Shown here one piece after another: positions 53,496-62,284 of a stretch of DNA of 64,000 nucleotides. Each line of letters begins with the position of its first letter. Position 1 is the stretch's first letter. The DNA comes from Paenibacillus sp. FSL R5-0345 (lineage in GTDB: Bacteria; Bacillota; Bacilli; Paenibacillales; Paenibacillaceae). The notes under the pieces are model-generated. The model was given only the letters and a program-made list of their open reading frames with translations, made no database searches and was not told the DNA's origin. The position numbers and the translations under genes were made by a program. The stretch lies in NCBI RefSeq assembly GCF_000758585.1, contig NZ_CP009281.1, forward strand, positions 1,178,001-1,242,000. The letters run 5' to 3'.

Positions 53496-53553
53496 AGGCG
53501 GATACTGCGTTTTGTGGGATTCTTTCCTCTACAACGTAGTATCCGCCTTTCTA
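53496..53553 (+). terminator. terminator between the ydcC-like gene and alr
   Basis: A 16-base perfect stem beginning AGGCGGATACTGCG and ending CGTAGTATCCGCCT, followed by TTCT. Confidence 0.85.
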
Positions 53554-53708
53554 TATTTGCCAGCACTCCAGCCTCTTTGATCTGAAGGCAAAAGATAACT
53601 GAGGTCACATTGACAGCCACCTTCCATAGCATTACCATGAGTACTAAGACAATGATTGATGTTATGCAGCTATGACGTTTTACTACAACGTAAGAAGGTG
53701 ACTTTGAA

Positions 53709-54890
53709 GTGCAAGCAAGCTATCGACCGACAGTAGCCGAAATTAATCTGGATGAATTGCGTGCCAATTACGAAGCCTTTCGCCGCTACTTGCCGGCAGA
53801 GACAAAGTTTATGGGATGCGTCAAAGGAAATGCGTACGGCCATGGAGCAGTGGAAGTAACACGGGAACTGGAAAGACTCGGAGCAGATTATGTTAGTGTG
53901 GCTTTTTTGGATGAAGCATTGGAGCTGCGTCAGGCGGGAATACTGATTCCTATACTGGTGCTTGGCTACACTTCTCCAGAAGGGATAGCCGTTGCCTGGG
54001 AGAACCATGTAACTGTAACACTGTTCACTCCGGAAGTATTAGAGGCTATCAGACAGCTTCCTATAGATCCGGATCATCGGCTGAAGGTGCATATCAAGAT
54101 TGATAGCGGGATGGGGAGACTGGGGCTTTTACCAGCTGACGCACCTGCATTTATCTCTGAAGTGCAGTCTGTTGCGCAGGCGGAGCTGGAGGGTATGTTT
54201 ACCCATTTTGCCAAGGCAGACGAACTAGACAAAAGCTATACACTGGAACAGCATCGACGGTTCATGAGCGTGGCGGAAACGCTGCGGGAGCAGAACATTC
54301 AGATCCCGATCATACATACGGGCAATAGCGCTACGGCCATTGATTCACCTTATTTATCCAGCAACATGGTGCGGGTAGGCATCAGCCTGTACGGATTTTA
54401 TCCCTCAACTGAGGTAAACCGTCAACGGGTAGATCTACATCCGGTAATGACGCTGAAGACGCAGGTTGTATATGTGAAGAGCCTGCCTCCTCATTGGGGC
54501 GTCAGCTACGGCACTCGGTACTTCACAGACAGCGAGGAGATTATCGCAACGCTACCTGTGGGGTACGCAGATGGATATTCCCGCATGCTAACTGGCAAAG
54601 CGGAGGTGTTAATACGTGGACGCCGCGTTCCTGTCGTCGGAACAATCTGCATGGATCAGTGTATGGTATCACTCAAATCTTTCGCTGAAGAAGCGGAACA
54701 AATTAAAGCAGGCGAAGAAGTTGTACTCATCGGGCGTCAAGCTGACGTGATGGTCACGGCAGACGAGTTGGCTCTCCATCTTGGAACAATTCACTACGAG
54801 GTAATTTGCATGCTGGCTCATCGGGTGCCCCGCGTTTATATCCGTGAAGGCACACTTCCTAAGTTAGTAAATGCTCTGCTACAATCTTAA
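53709..54890 (+). CDS. alr: alanine racemase
   Basis: Converts L- and D-alanine using PLP, supplying D-alanine for peptidoglycan. The 393-residue protein has PLP lysine K39 in GCVKGNAYGHG (the usual motif is VKANAYGHG, here Gly replaces Ala), SGMGRLGL, HTGNSAT, NMVRVGISLYG and the second-domain WGVSYGTRYFT with the catalytic tyrosine, then LPVGYADGYSR and TICMDQCMV. The GTG start lies behind AAGGTG. It is followed by the MazE/MazF pair in the standard Bacillales arrangement. Confidence 0.96.
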   Translation: MQASYRPTVAEINLDELRANYEAFRRYLPAETKFMGCVKGNAYGHGAVEVTRELERLGADYVSVAFLDEALELRQAGILIPILVLGYTSPEGIAVAWENHVTVTLFTPEVLEAIRQLPIDPDHRLKVHIKIDSGMGRLGLLPADAPAFISEVQSVAQAELEGMFTHFAKADELDKSYTLEQHRRFMSVAETLREQNIQIPIIHTGNSATAIDSPYLSSNMVRVGISLYGFYPSTEVNRQRVDLHPVMTLKTQVVYVKSLPPHWGVSYGTRYFTDSEEIIATLPVGYADGYSRMLTGKAEVLIRGRRVPVVGTICMDQCMVSLKSFAEEAEQIKAGEEVVLIGRQADVMVTADELALHLGTIHYEVICMLAHRVPRVYIREGTLPKLVNALLQS

Positions 54891-55104
54891 AGTTCTTGAC
54901 AGTGATGTTATTCAAGGGAGAAAATAGAAGGAATTGTATCGTATTAGGAGATATGACTAAAAGCCTATACGAACCGCCATTTCTAGTTTATAATGGGATG
55001 CAGCATACTTGATATACTGGCGGCATATATTCCTTGTATAAAATTCCTTGTATATTGCAACACTGGAACACAAGGGCAGAAGGTTTGTGGGGGTGGAAGA
55101 GAAG

Positions 55105-55386
55105 GTGGCCAATTTGCAGAACACCAAAAGAATCATGATCAGCTTGCCCGATCATCTCTTACAGGAAGTGGACGGAATTGTTCAATTGGAGAATTCCAAC
55201 CGGAGTGAATTGATTAGGCAGGCCATGAAGCTGTATTTGAGCGAACGGAGGAAACGTTCTATCCGGGAGTCCATGCAGCGCGGCTACATGGAAATGGCTA
55301 AGATCAACTTGACCATGGCATGCGAGGCGTTCCTCGCGGAGGAAGATGCAGACAGCACTCTTGGCCGCTTAGTAAGCGGGGTGTAG
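55105..55386 (+). CDS. ndoAI: antitoxin NdoAI/MazE
   Basis: Antitoxin of the EndoA/MazF toxin. The 93 residues equal the B. subtilis NdoAI length when GTG 55105 is used (MANLQNTKRIMISLPDHLLQEVDGIV), with a ribbon-helix-helix DNA-binding start and the conserved RRGYMEMAKINL-type segment (RGYMEMAKINLTMACEAF). The frame is open to 55048 but the extra 19 residues are not family-like. A 12-base direct repeat lies just upstream. The toxin gene follows by 3 bases. Confidence 0.92.
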   Translation: MANLQNTKRIMISLPDHLLQEVDGIVQLENSNRSELIRQAMKLYLSERRKRSIRESMQRGYMEMAKINLTMACEAFLAEEDADSTLGRLVSGV

Positions 55387-55389
55387 ACA

Positions 55390-55740
55390 TTGATCGTTAA
55401 ACGTGGCGATGTTTTTTTTGCTGATCTTTCGCCGGTTGTAGGTTCTGAGCAAGGCGGAGTAAGGCCAGTACTGGTTATCCAGAATGATATTGGCAATCGC
55501 TTTAGCCCGACGGTAATTGTGGCTGCAATCACAGCCCAAATCCAGAAGGCTAAATTACCTACGCATGTGGAAATTGACGCAGCGGCTCATGGCTTTGACA
55601 GGGATTCTGTTATACTGCTGGAGCAGGTTAGGACGATTGACAAACAACGCTTAACTGACAAGATCACCCACCTTGATGATGAAACGATGAAGAAGGTGGA
55701 TGATTCGCTGCAAATCAGCCTTGGACTGATTGATTTTTAA
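55390..55740 (+). CDS. ndoA: mRNA interferase NdoA/MazF (EndoA)
   Basis: Ribosome-independent endoribonuclease toxin. The 116-residue protein is the exact family length and contains [40 protein letters not shown] and [14 protein letters not shown], the conserved core of Bacillus EndoA. It starts with TTG three bases after the antitoxin stop, which favours translational coupling. A terminator-like hairpin follows at 55771. Confidence 0.96.
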   Translation: MIVKRGDVFFADLSPVVGSEQGGVRPVLVIQNDIGNRFSPTVIVAAITAQIQKAKLPTHVEIDAAAHGFDRDSVILLEQVRTIDKQRLTDKITHLDDETMKKVDDSLQISLGLIDF

Positions 55741-55770
55741 TCACCTAGGGTTATAGATAATCCATGAGAT

Positions 55771-55801
55771 AGGCGCTCGGGTACGAATCCGGGCGTCTTT
55801 T
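55771..55801 (+). terminator. terminator after ndoA
   Basis: AGGCGCTCGG-gtacgaat-CCGGGCGTCT (one mismatch) then TTT. Confidence 0.75.
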
Positions 55802-55871
55802 GATGTGCATTTTTGCGTACTGATGGTAAAGAAGGATTAGGGGTTCACTTTTTTGAAGTGTTCTGATAACA

Positions 55872-55889
55872 TTAGACCGTACGGTCGGT
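55872..55889. promoter_or_regulatory. TetR operator at its own promoter
   Basis: TTAGACCGTACGGTCGGT contains the perfect 12-base palindrome GACCGTACGGTC and ends 7 bases before the tetR-like start. The same sequence with 2 changes in 18 occurs before the MFS gene at 56607-56624. Confidence 0.78.
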
Positions 55890-55896
55890 TTAGGAG

Positions 55897-56505
55897 GTGC
55901 TTAGAATCAAAGGACGTTCAGATGGAGAAGAAACAAAAAAACGAATTGTACTTAAAGCCACACAGCTGTTTGTTCAGAAGGGGTATGCAGCTGTAACCAT
56001 GAATGAAGTTTGCGCAGCCTCGAATGTCAGCAAGGGCAGCTTATATCATCATTTTCCGAGCAAGGATGAACTTTTCCTATATGTAGTAGAAGAGGATACG
56101 GTGCAGTGGCTACAGGCGTGGGAAGATAAGAAGAAGGAAATTGTAGGTGTTCAGGAGCGTTTATATGCGTTAGCCGAGCACTATGCAAATGATTTCCAGA
56201 ATCCGTTGATTCGGGCACTTGAGGAATTCTCAAGAGGCAGAGCTCATCCGGAGGATATCACTAAGCGGCTTGCTCTTTTATATGAGGCTGCCTCGCATGC
56301 GTGTCGCGATCTTCTGAAGGAAGGCATGGACACGGGGGATTTTATTAAGGGTGACTTAGAGGATTATGTGATTATTGTAAATGGTATGCTCGAAGGGATC
56401 GGGCGAGCTGCTGAATGTTCTATTCCTGAAAAGACTCCGGAAGATATCAAAAAATATTACCGGGAATCAGTACGATTGTTATTACAAGGGATATATACGG
56501 GGTAA
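55897..56505 (+). CDS. TetR/AcrR-family repressor of the adjacent pump
   Basis: A 202-residue repressor: SDGEETKKRIVLKATQLFVQKGYAAVTMNEVCAASNVSKGSLYHHFPSKDELF is the standard TetR DNA-binding domain, followed by a helical ligand domain. AGGAGG (55892-55897) overlaps the GTG at 55897; the codon at ideal distance is ATC at 55906, so the true start is uncertain. A matching palindrome occurs at its own promoter and at the downstream MFS promoter, so it is almost certainly the local regulator. Confidence 0.88.
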   Translation: MLRIKGRSDGEETKKRIVLKATQLFVQKGYAAVTMNEVCAASNVSKGSLYHHFPSKDELFLYVVEEDTVQWLQAWEDKKKEIVGVQERLYALAEHYANDFQNPLIRALEEFSRGRAHPEDITKRLALLYEAASHACRDLLKEGMDTGDFIKGDLEDYVIIVNGMLEGIGRAAECSIPEKTPEDIKKYYRESVRLLLQGIYTG

Positions 56506-56606
56506 GATATATGGGGGCATGAAAGAAGCTTTACATTCAGGAATTATGAAGGCTGAAGCTTCTCGAGGGCACCGGAAATGGAAGGACTATTTTTTTGGCT
56601 ATAATT

Positions 56607-56624
56607 TAGACCGGATGGTCGGTC
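56607..56624. promoter_or_regulatory. TetR operator at the MFS promoter
   Basis: TTAGACCGGATGGTCGGT, 16 of 18 bases identical to the site in front of the tetR-like gene. It overlaps the downstream edge of a TATAAT at 56601-56606. Confidence 0.75.
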
Positions 56625-56681
56625 TCTACAGTAAAACTACTACTCGAAGAATTGGCTTTAGAAACCACGGAGGTTAACACA

Positions 56682-57881
56682 ATGTCGTTACTACTTAGAA
56701 ACAGAGGCGCAATGCTTCTTGTTATGCTTAATATTTTTCTTGCTTTTACAGGAATCGGGCTTGTAGTTCCAATAATGCCTACTTACATGAATGAACTTGG
56801 GATCACCGGAAGTACCGTGGGGTTGTTAGTGGCTTCATTCTCACTTGCCCAATTATTAGTATCACCATTCGCGGGCAGGTTATCCGACAGAATTGGCAGA
56901 AAAAAAGTGATTGTTGCGGGTCTGATCGTGTTTGCTTTTTCAGAGCTGCTCTTTGGTCTGGCAAATGTATCCTGGCTTTTGTTCGTTTCCAGATTGCTTG
57001 GTGGTGTAGGTGCTGCATTAATTATGCCGGCAGTTATGGCCTATGTAGCGGACACGACTTCTTTTGAAGAAAGAGCTAAAGGCATGGGGCTAATTAATGC
57101 AGCCATTACTACCGGATTTATTATCGGTCCAGGAATTGGCGGCTATCTTGCTGAGCTTGGAATGCGGGTGCCTTTTTTCTGTGCAGCGGGTGCGGCTGGG
57201 GTTGCAGCTCTAATTACAGTTTTGATCTTGCCTGAGTCTCTGTCTGCAGAGAAACGGATGGAAGCGAAGGTATCGAAAAATAATCAAGAGAGCTTCTTCA
57301 CGCAATTGATGCGCTCTTATCGTGAACCGTACTTTTTCGGATTAATTATTGTATTTGTCATGGCTTTTGGATTGGCTAATTATGAAACGGTGTTCGGATT
57401 GTTCGTGGACCATAAATTTGGCTTTACCCCTAAAGATATTGCATTTGTGATTACCTTTGGCTCGATCGCCGGTGCTGTAGTGCAGGTATCTGCGTTTGGC
57501 TGGATTCTGAATAAATTCGGAGAGAATAAGGTAATCTCCACTTGTCTTATAACTGCTGCAATGTTCATTCTACTGACGCTGTTTGTAAGTGGATTTTTGG
57601 CGATTTGTGTGATTACCTTTATTGTATTCTTGGCTATGGATATTCTTCGACCAGCGGTAGGCACTCAGCTATCCAAAATGGCGGGGGAATCGCAGCAAGG
57701 CTTCGTAGCAGGGATGAACTCTGCTTATACGAGTCTTGGTAATATCGCAGGGCCTATCGTTGCAGGATATCTTTTTGATCTAAGCATTAACTTCCCATAT
57801 GTGGCAGCGGCGTTTGTTCTAGCATTATGCTTTATGTTGTCACTTAGTTCCGGCAAAAGAGGAATGGGACAACGCGCTTAA
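56682..57881 (+). CDS. MFS multidrug efflux transporter
   Basis: A 399-residue twelve-span drug-proton antiporter. PIMPTYMNELGITGSTVGLLVASFSLAQLLVSPFAGRLSDRIGRKKVIV contains MFS motif A (GRLSDRIGRKK), and FIIGPGIGGYLAELG is motif C of the exporters. ATG 56682 with GGAGG 8 bases upstream is chosen over TTG 56652. It is probably repressed by the neighbouring TetR protein. Confidence 0.92.
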   Translation: MSLLLRNRGAMLLVMLNIFLAFTGIGLVVPIMPTYMNELGITGSTVGLLVASFSLAQLLVSPFAGRLSDRIGRKKVIVAGLIVFAFSELLFGLANVSWLLFVSRLLGGVGAALIMPAVMAYVADTTSFEERAKGMGLINAAITTGFIIGPGIGGYLAELGMRVPFFCAAGAAGVAALITVLILPESLSAEKRMEAKVSKNNQESFFTQLMRSYREPYFFGLIIVFVMAFGLANYETVFGLFVDHKFGFTPKDIAFVITFGSIAGAVVQVSAFGWILNKFGENKVISTCLITAAMFILLTLFVSGFLAICVITFIVFLAMDILRPAVGTQLSKMAGESQQGFVAGMNSAYTSLGNIAGPIVAGYLFDLSINFPYVAAAFVLALCFMLSLSSGKRGMGQRA

Positions 57882-57999
57882 ACCACCCAATCTGCCCCCT
57901 CGCTAGGCTGGACTTTGGTACAGAGCCGATCTGTGATACTATTTTAAGTATGAGAACAAGAATTGTATAAGCAGATTGTGTACGGGAAGAGGGATACTA

Positions 58000-60228
58000 A
58001 TGACGGTAGATAACAGCAATACGGGAGTCATTACGGATGAGGCGGCCGCACAGCGGGAGCAGGAACTGATTACTGTAGCGATTGCCAAGGAATTAAACAT
58101 TAGCCTGAAGCAGGTGCGTACAACGGTTGGACTGCTGGATGAGGGGAATACGATTCCGTTCATCGCCAGATATCGGAAGGAAATGACGGGTGAGCTGGAC
58201 GAAAATGCGCTGCGTGATATTGAAGAACGGCTGGCTTATCTTCGCAATTTGGGCGAACGTAAGAAAGACGTGATCCGCAATATTGAAGAGCAGGGCAAGC
58301 TGACCAAGGAGCTTCATGAACAAATCACTAACGCAGTCAAGCTTCAGGAAGTGGAGGACTTGTATCGTCCTTTCCGGCAGAAGCGTAAGACTCGTGCTAG
58401 TGTTGCGAAGGAAAAAGGCTTAGAGCCGCTTGCCAACTGGATTATGGAGCAGCAGAGACAAGGGGACCCACAAACCGAGGCTGCGAAATATATAGATGTT
58501 GAAAAAGGAGTAGAGACCCCAGATCAAGCACTTCAAGGCGCGCTAGATATCATCGCCGAGAATATTGCTGACGATCCTGCGGTCCGCTCTTGGGTACGGC
58601 AATATACGGCAAGTCAGGGCATCCTTGTGTCTGAAGCTAAGGATGCAGAGCAGGAATCCGTATACGAGAACTACTATAGCTACCGTGAACCTGTACACAA
58701 AATGCCACCTCACCGTATACTCGCTATTAACCGCGGTGAACGGGAGAATATTCTGAAGGTAGGCATTGAGGTTGTCACTGACAAAATTCATGCTTACATT
58801 GCGCGGAAAATCATTAAAGGGCCATCCCCGGTGAAGGAGCTTCTGGAAGCAGTGACCGAGGATGCTTACAAACGTCTGATAGCTCCTTCCGTAGAGCGTG
58901 AAGTTCGTGGAGAGATGACCGAACGGGGTGAGAACCAAGCGATTTCGATCTTCTCTGGGAATCTACGCAGCTTGCTGCTGCAGCCGCCCGTTAAGGGACG
59001 TTGTGTGCTGGGTGTTGACCCTGCATACCGTACCGGCTGTAAGCTGGCCGTCGTAGACGATACGGGTAAGCTGCTTGAAGTAGCCGTGACCTATCCTACG
59101 CCGCCGAACAACAAGAAAATTGAAGCTGCAGCTAAGTTTAAAGAACTAATCGCTAAATATGGCATTCAGCTTATCGTGATCGGGAATGGGACAGGCTCTC
59201 GTGAAACAGAACAATTTACGGCAGAAGTGATCGCCGATATTGGCGATCCAGAGCTGGCCTACCTGATCGTAAATGAAGCGGGAGCGAGTGTCTATTCGGC
59301 TTCCAAGCTGGCGCAGGAAGAGTTTCCGGATCTGGATGTGGCAGAGCGCAGTGCGGCTTCAATCGCCCGTCGTGTGCAGGACCCGCTGGCAGAGCTGGTG
59401 AAGATCGATCCGAAAGCTATCGGTGTGGGACAGTATCAGCATGACGTCTCCCAGAAGCATCTGGAAGAGAGTTTAAAGGCTGTCGTAGAATCGGCGGTTA
59501 ACCATGTGGGCGTAGATGTTAATACGGCATCTCCAGCCTTGCTCTCTTACGTAGCAGGCGTTAATGGAACGATTGCTAAAAATATCGTTAAGTACCGTGA
59601 AGAGAACGGTAAGTTCACGACACGGAAGCAATTGCAAAAGGTACCTCGTCTAGGTGCCAAGTCCTATGAGCAATGTATCGGCTTCCTGCGGATTCCTGGT
59701 GGAGACAACACCTTGGATCGCACACCTATTCACCCCGAGTCTTATCCGGTGGTGGATCGGTTGTTCCGTGAGCTAAGCCTAGATGTTAACAAGCTTGGCA
59801 GCAAAGAAGTGGCATCGCAGCTGGAGGCACAAAATGCCGAGGAGCTGGCTGTGAAGCTGGATGTCGGCGTGCCAACGCTTCGAGACATCCTGGAGAGCTT
59901 GCAGCGTCCGGGCCGCGATCCGCGCGAGGAGCTGCCGTTACCGATCTTCCGCACCGACGTGCTGAAGATCGAGGATCTGGTTCCCGGCATGGAAATGCAG
60001 GGAACCGTCCGCAACGTGATCGATTTCGGCGCATTCGTCGATATCGGCATCAAGAACGATGGGCTGGTGCATATTTCCCAGCTCAGCGGCAGCTTTGTGA
60101 AGCACCCGATGGACGTTGTCTCCGTAGGAGACAATGTCACCGTCTGGGTGATGGGTGTTGACCTGAAGAAGGGCAGGGTCAGCCTGACCATGCGTCCACC
60201 GCGTGTTGAGGCGGGAAGCCTTAATTAA
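58000..60228 (+). CDS. tex: Tex-family transcription accessory protein
   Basis: A 742-residue nucleic-acid-binding protein. It has the N-terminal Tex domain (IAKELNISLKQVRTTVGLLDEGNTIPFIARYRKEMTGELDE), a YqgF/RNase H-like core (GVDPAYRTGCKLAVVDDTGKLL), helix-hairpin-helix motifs (VNTASPALLSYVAGVN and following) and a C-terminal S1 domain (GMEMQGTVRNVIDFGAFVDIGIKNDGLVHISQLS). In Firmicutes tex lies a little downstream of the mazEF locus, matching this place. ATG 58000 with GAGGG 7 bases upstream is preferred over TTG 57976. Confidence 0.95.
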   Translation: MTVDNSNTGVITDEAAAQREQELITVAIAKELNISLKQVRTTVGLLDEGNTIPFIARYRKEMTGELDENALRDIEERLAYLRNLGERKKDVIRNIEEQGKLTKELHEQITNAVKLQEVEDLYRPFRQKRKTRASVAKEKGLEPLANWIMEQQRQGDPQTEAAKYIDVEKGVETPDQALQGALDIIAENIADDPAVRSWVRQYTASQGILVSEAKDAEQESVYENYYSYREPVHKMPPHRILAINRGERENILKVGIEVVTDKIHAYIARKIIKGPSPVKELLEAVTEDAYKRLIAPSVEREVRGEMTERGENQAISIFSGNLRSLLLQPPVKGRCVLGVDPAYRTGCKLAVVDDTGKLLEVAVTYPTPPNNKKIEAAAKFKELIAKYGIQLIVIGNGTGSRETEQFTAEVIADIGDPELAYLIVNEAGASVYSASKLAQEEFPDLDVAERSAASIARRVQDPLAELVKIDPKAIGVGQYQHDVSQKHLEESLKAVVESAVNHVGVDVNTASPALLSYVAGVNGTIAKNIVKYREENGKFTTRKQLQKVPRLGAKSYEQCIGFLRIPGGDNTLDRTPIHPESYPVVDRLFRELSLDVNKLGSKEVASQLEAQNAEELAVKLDVGVPTLRDILESLQRPGRDPREELPLPIFRTDVLKIEDLVPGMEMQGTVRNVIDFGAFVDIGIKNDGLVHISQLSGSFVKHPMDVVSVGDNVTVWVMGVDLKKGRVSLTMRPPRVEAGSLN

Positions 60229-60238
60229 ATAAACAAAG

Positions 60239-60273
60239 AAAGCCATCTATTCCTGGAGTAGATGGCTTTTTTC
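60239..60273 (+). terminator. terminator after tex
   Basis: AAAGCCATCTA...TAGATGGCTTTTTT hairpin, 10 bases after the stop. Confidence 0.92.
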
Positions 60274-60281
60274 AATATAAG

Positions 60282-60368
60282 AAAGTATAAGTTTCACGCT
60301 ATCCTTATCTTTATAGTTCTCGCATAACTGCTAACTGTTCTTATAGGGATGCAAAGGCGTTTATGCTT
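60282..60368. repeat. dispersed intergenic palindromic repeat, copy 2
   Basis: Diverged copy of the repeat at 3141-3231 in the same orientation: it shares AAAGTATAAGTTTCAC, CTCGCATAA and GGCGTTTATGCTT, with small insertions and deletions between them. The inner palindrome is degraded here. It lies right after the tex terminator. Confidence 0.75.
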
Positions 60369-60399
60369 GTTTGAATGAATGGTATTAACACAGCATGAC

Positions 60400-61857
60400 C
60401 TATGAGGGTCTCGTTAAATTATTTAGCTTAGTAGCTAATTCATTTAGATTGCGGATGCTGACTACTGTTTCAGAAACATGTTGTTGCTGAACCTCAGCGC
60501 TCGCAAGAACCTGCTCAATTGCTGCTGTATTCTCTTCGGTAATCGCAGTCACGGAATGGACTTCACCTAGTACAAGGGAGGAAGCGTGTTTGATGTGATC
60601 ATTCCTATTCTTCAAATCTTCTGCTTGTTCAAGCACCTGTTGTGTATTATTCCGAATACCCTCGAACAATCGAGCAATATCATCTGCGGAATTTCTTCCG
60701 GATTCTACAACTAGCAACCCGTTAGATACCATATCGCCAACCTGAGCAATATGACTTTGAATGCTTCTAAGAATTTGAGTAATGTCTGCGGAGGCATTGT
60801 GGGAGCTCTGTGCTAATTTACGGATTTCATTGGACACCACTGCGAATCCTTTGCCATGTTCTCCTGCGTGTGCGGCTTCAATAGAAGCATTTAGCGACAA
60901 AAGATTCGTCTGCTCAGCGATCCCCACGATACTGGAAACAATCGATTCAATCTTCTGATTCTCTTCATTCATTTGTGTCAGCAAGTCAGCAGTACTCTTT
61001 ACGATATCCATGACCTCTGACATATTTCCAGTTAAGCGAACGATTTGCGCTTGCCCCTCTTGCGTGATTTGATCGGTATTACGGCTTCTTGTGCTCATTG
61101 AGATGGATGCCGTATTTGCCTGCGTAGCCGATTCGTTTAATTGCTGCATGGCATTTGAGATATCGCTGACACTCTGTGCTTGTGATTCCACTCCGCTGGC
61201 AATCTCTTGAAAGGCAGTCACGACTTCTTTGGAAATTCGATCTGTAGTCAATACGTTGTTATTCATTAGGTTACTAGATTGACTCAGAACTCCTACGGAT
61301 TCAGTAACACCTTTTAGAATGGTCTCCATTTCTGCTCTAGCATGTTCAGCTTCGTTGCTGCTCTTAGACATATTTTTGAACATTTTCGTACCAATCTGAC
61401 TCTGATAGATCAGAACCAATATCATGACGATGAGAAGTGTATTAATTCTTAATACATCTACTGAAGCGTAAATTGGTTTCGTCATCAGGAAATAGTTGAG
61501 TAAGATCCAAGAAATTACTCCATTAAGGAGTAGCGGACGATAGTTGTGATAGAGGGATACGATGCCTAGTCCCCAATATAGAATAAATGTGCTTATAATG
61601 CTAGTTCCTGCATCGATATAGAAGTATGTAATGATATTAAAGCCAATAGCTGTTATGTACATAATATAGGGTGTAGCCACACGTTTCCAAATTAGTATCG
61701 TACACAATAAGCCAAGGGGTACCGCTGCTGACATAATCGCCATGATTGTTTGTGGAAATCTGTAAAGCGAAATTGAACCGAACAACAAACAGCCCCAAAA
61801 CAAGTAAATAATTAATTTGTTTCTCTGGTGTAATTCGGACATCTGATTCAAGGGCAT
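60400..61857 (-). CDS. methyl-accepting chemotaxis-type signalling protein
   Basis: A 485-residue membrane chemoreceptor. The N-terminus has about six transmembrane segments in 7TMR-like arrangement without a large external sensor (residues 15-160), followed by a coiled-coil MCP signalling domain with the hairpin tip [37 protein letters not shown]. It should couple to CheW/CheA or a related kinase. ATG 61857 with GGAG 7 bases upstream is preferred over GTG 61863. It is monocistronic on the minus strand; a palindrome cluster lies upstream. Confidence 0.92.
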   Translation of the reverse strand: MPLNQMSELHQRNKLIIYLFWGCLLFGSISLYRFPQTIMAIMSAAVPLGLLCTILIWKRVATPYIMYITAIGFNIITYFYIDAGTSIISTFILYWGLGIVSLYHNYRPLLLNGVISWILLNYFLMTKPIYASVDVLRINTLLIVMILVLIYQSQIGTKMFKNMSKSSNEAEHARAEMETILKGVTESVGVLSQSSNLMNNNVLTTDRISKEVVTAFQEIASGVESQAQSVSDISNAMQQLNESATQANTASISMSTRSRNTDQITQEGQAQIVRLTGNMSEVMDIVKSTADLLTQMNEENQKIESIVSSIVGIAEQTNLLSLNASIEAAHAGEHGKGFAVVSNEIRKLAQSSHNASADITQILRSIQSHIAQVGDMVSNGLLVVESGRNSADDIARLFEGIRNNTQQVLEQAEDLKNRNDHIKHASSLVLGEVHSVTAITEENTAAIEQVLASAEVQQQHVSETVVSIRNLNELATKLNNLTRPS

Positions 61858-62284
61858 ATTCACACTCCATAATGTAATAGTACTTCTGATTTTTTAGTTT
61901 AAGAGATTCCTGAAATGATGTCTATGATGTTAAGCTCGGGGATGTTCAGAACAATGATGTTTGGGAGAGTAATTAGGGAAAAACTCCCTGAAAAAAGCTG
62001 ATATTTGCATAAAATCAATGGAATTAGGGAATTCCTCCCTGATAATTAGGCGAATATCTACATTTACCAACGAATCACCTGAATTATAGGGAGATTTTCC
62101 CTAATTAGTAGTCTGAAGCGCAGAATTTTTTTGATTTTAGGGAGATATTCCCTAATTATCGATCATGGCATCAGGTAAGTGTCTATGAATCTAAAAAACA
62201 CAAAAATCCCCTAGGTAAAATGGAGTTACCACCATTTCAAATCCAAGGAGAGGCTTTTTGTTTTTTAGATGGATGATAAAGTCT
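61858..62284. repeat. phased palindrome cluster C
   Basis: A 427-base gene-free stretch. Four units AGGGA-N5-TCCCT (usually within TTAGGGA...TCCCTAATTA) have centres at 61982, 62033, 62095 and 62146, spacings 51, 62 and 51. The rest is A/T-rich. Near 62218-62238 an AAATGG/CCATTT dyad could terminate the DeoR gene weakly. No coding sequence is seen. Confidence 0.75.

Noticed and set aside
53709..54890. Gly in place of Ala beside the PLP lysine of alanine racemase as a functional change
   Set aside because: The lysine, tyrosine and all other motifs are intact; a small-residue swap here is probably neutral.
56381..56677. 98-codon open frame overlapping the end of the tetR-like gene
   Set aside because: No ribosome site or domain; it overlaps the TetR gene in another frame and crosses the MFS promoter and operator.
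61971..62154. tandem T-box or riboswitch for the DeoR or chemoreceptor gene
   Set aside because: No conserved riboswitch core or antiterminator was found; the repeats match the cluster geometry seen elsewhere in the window.
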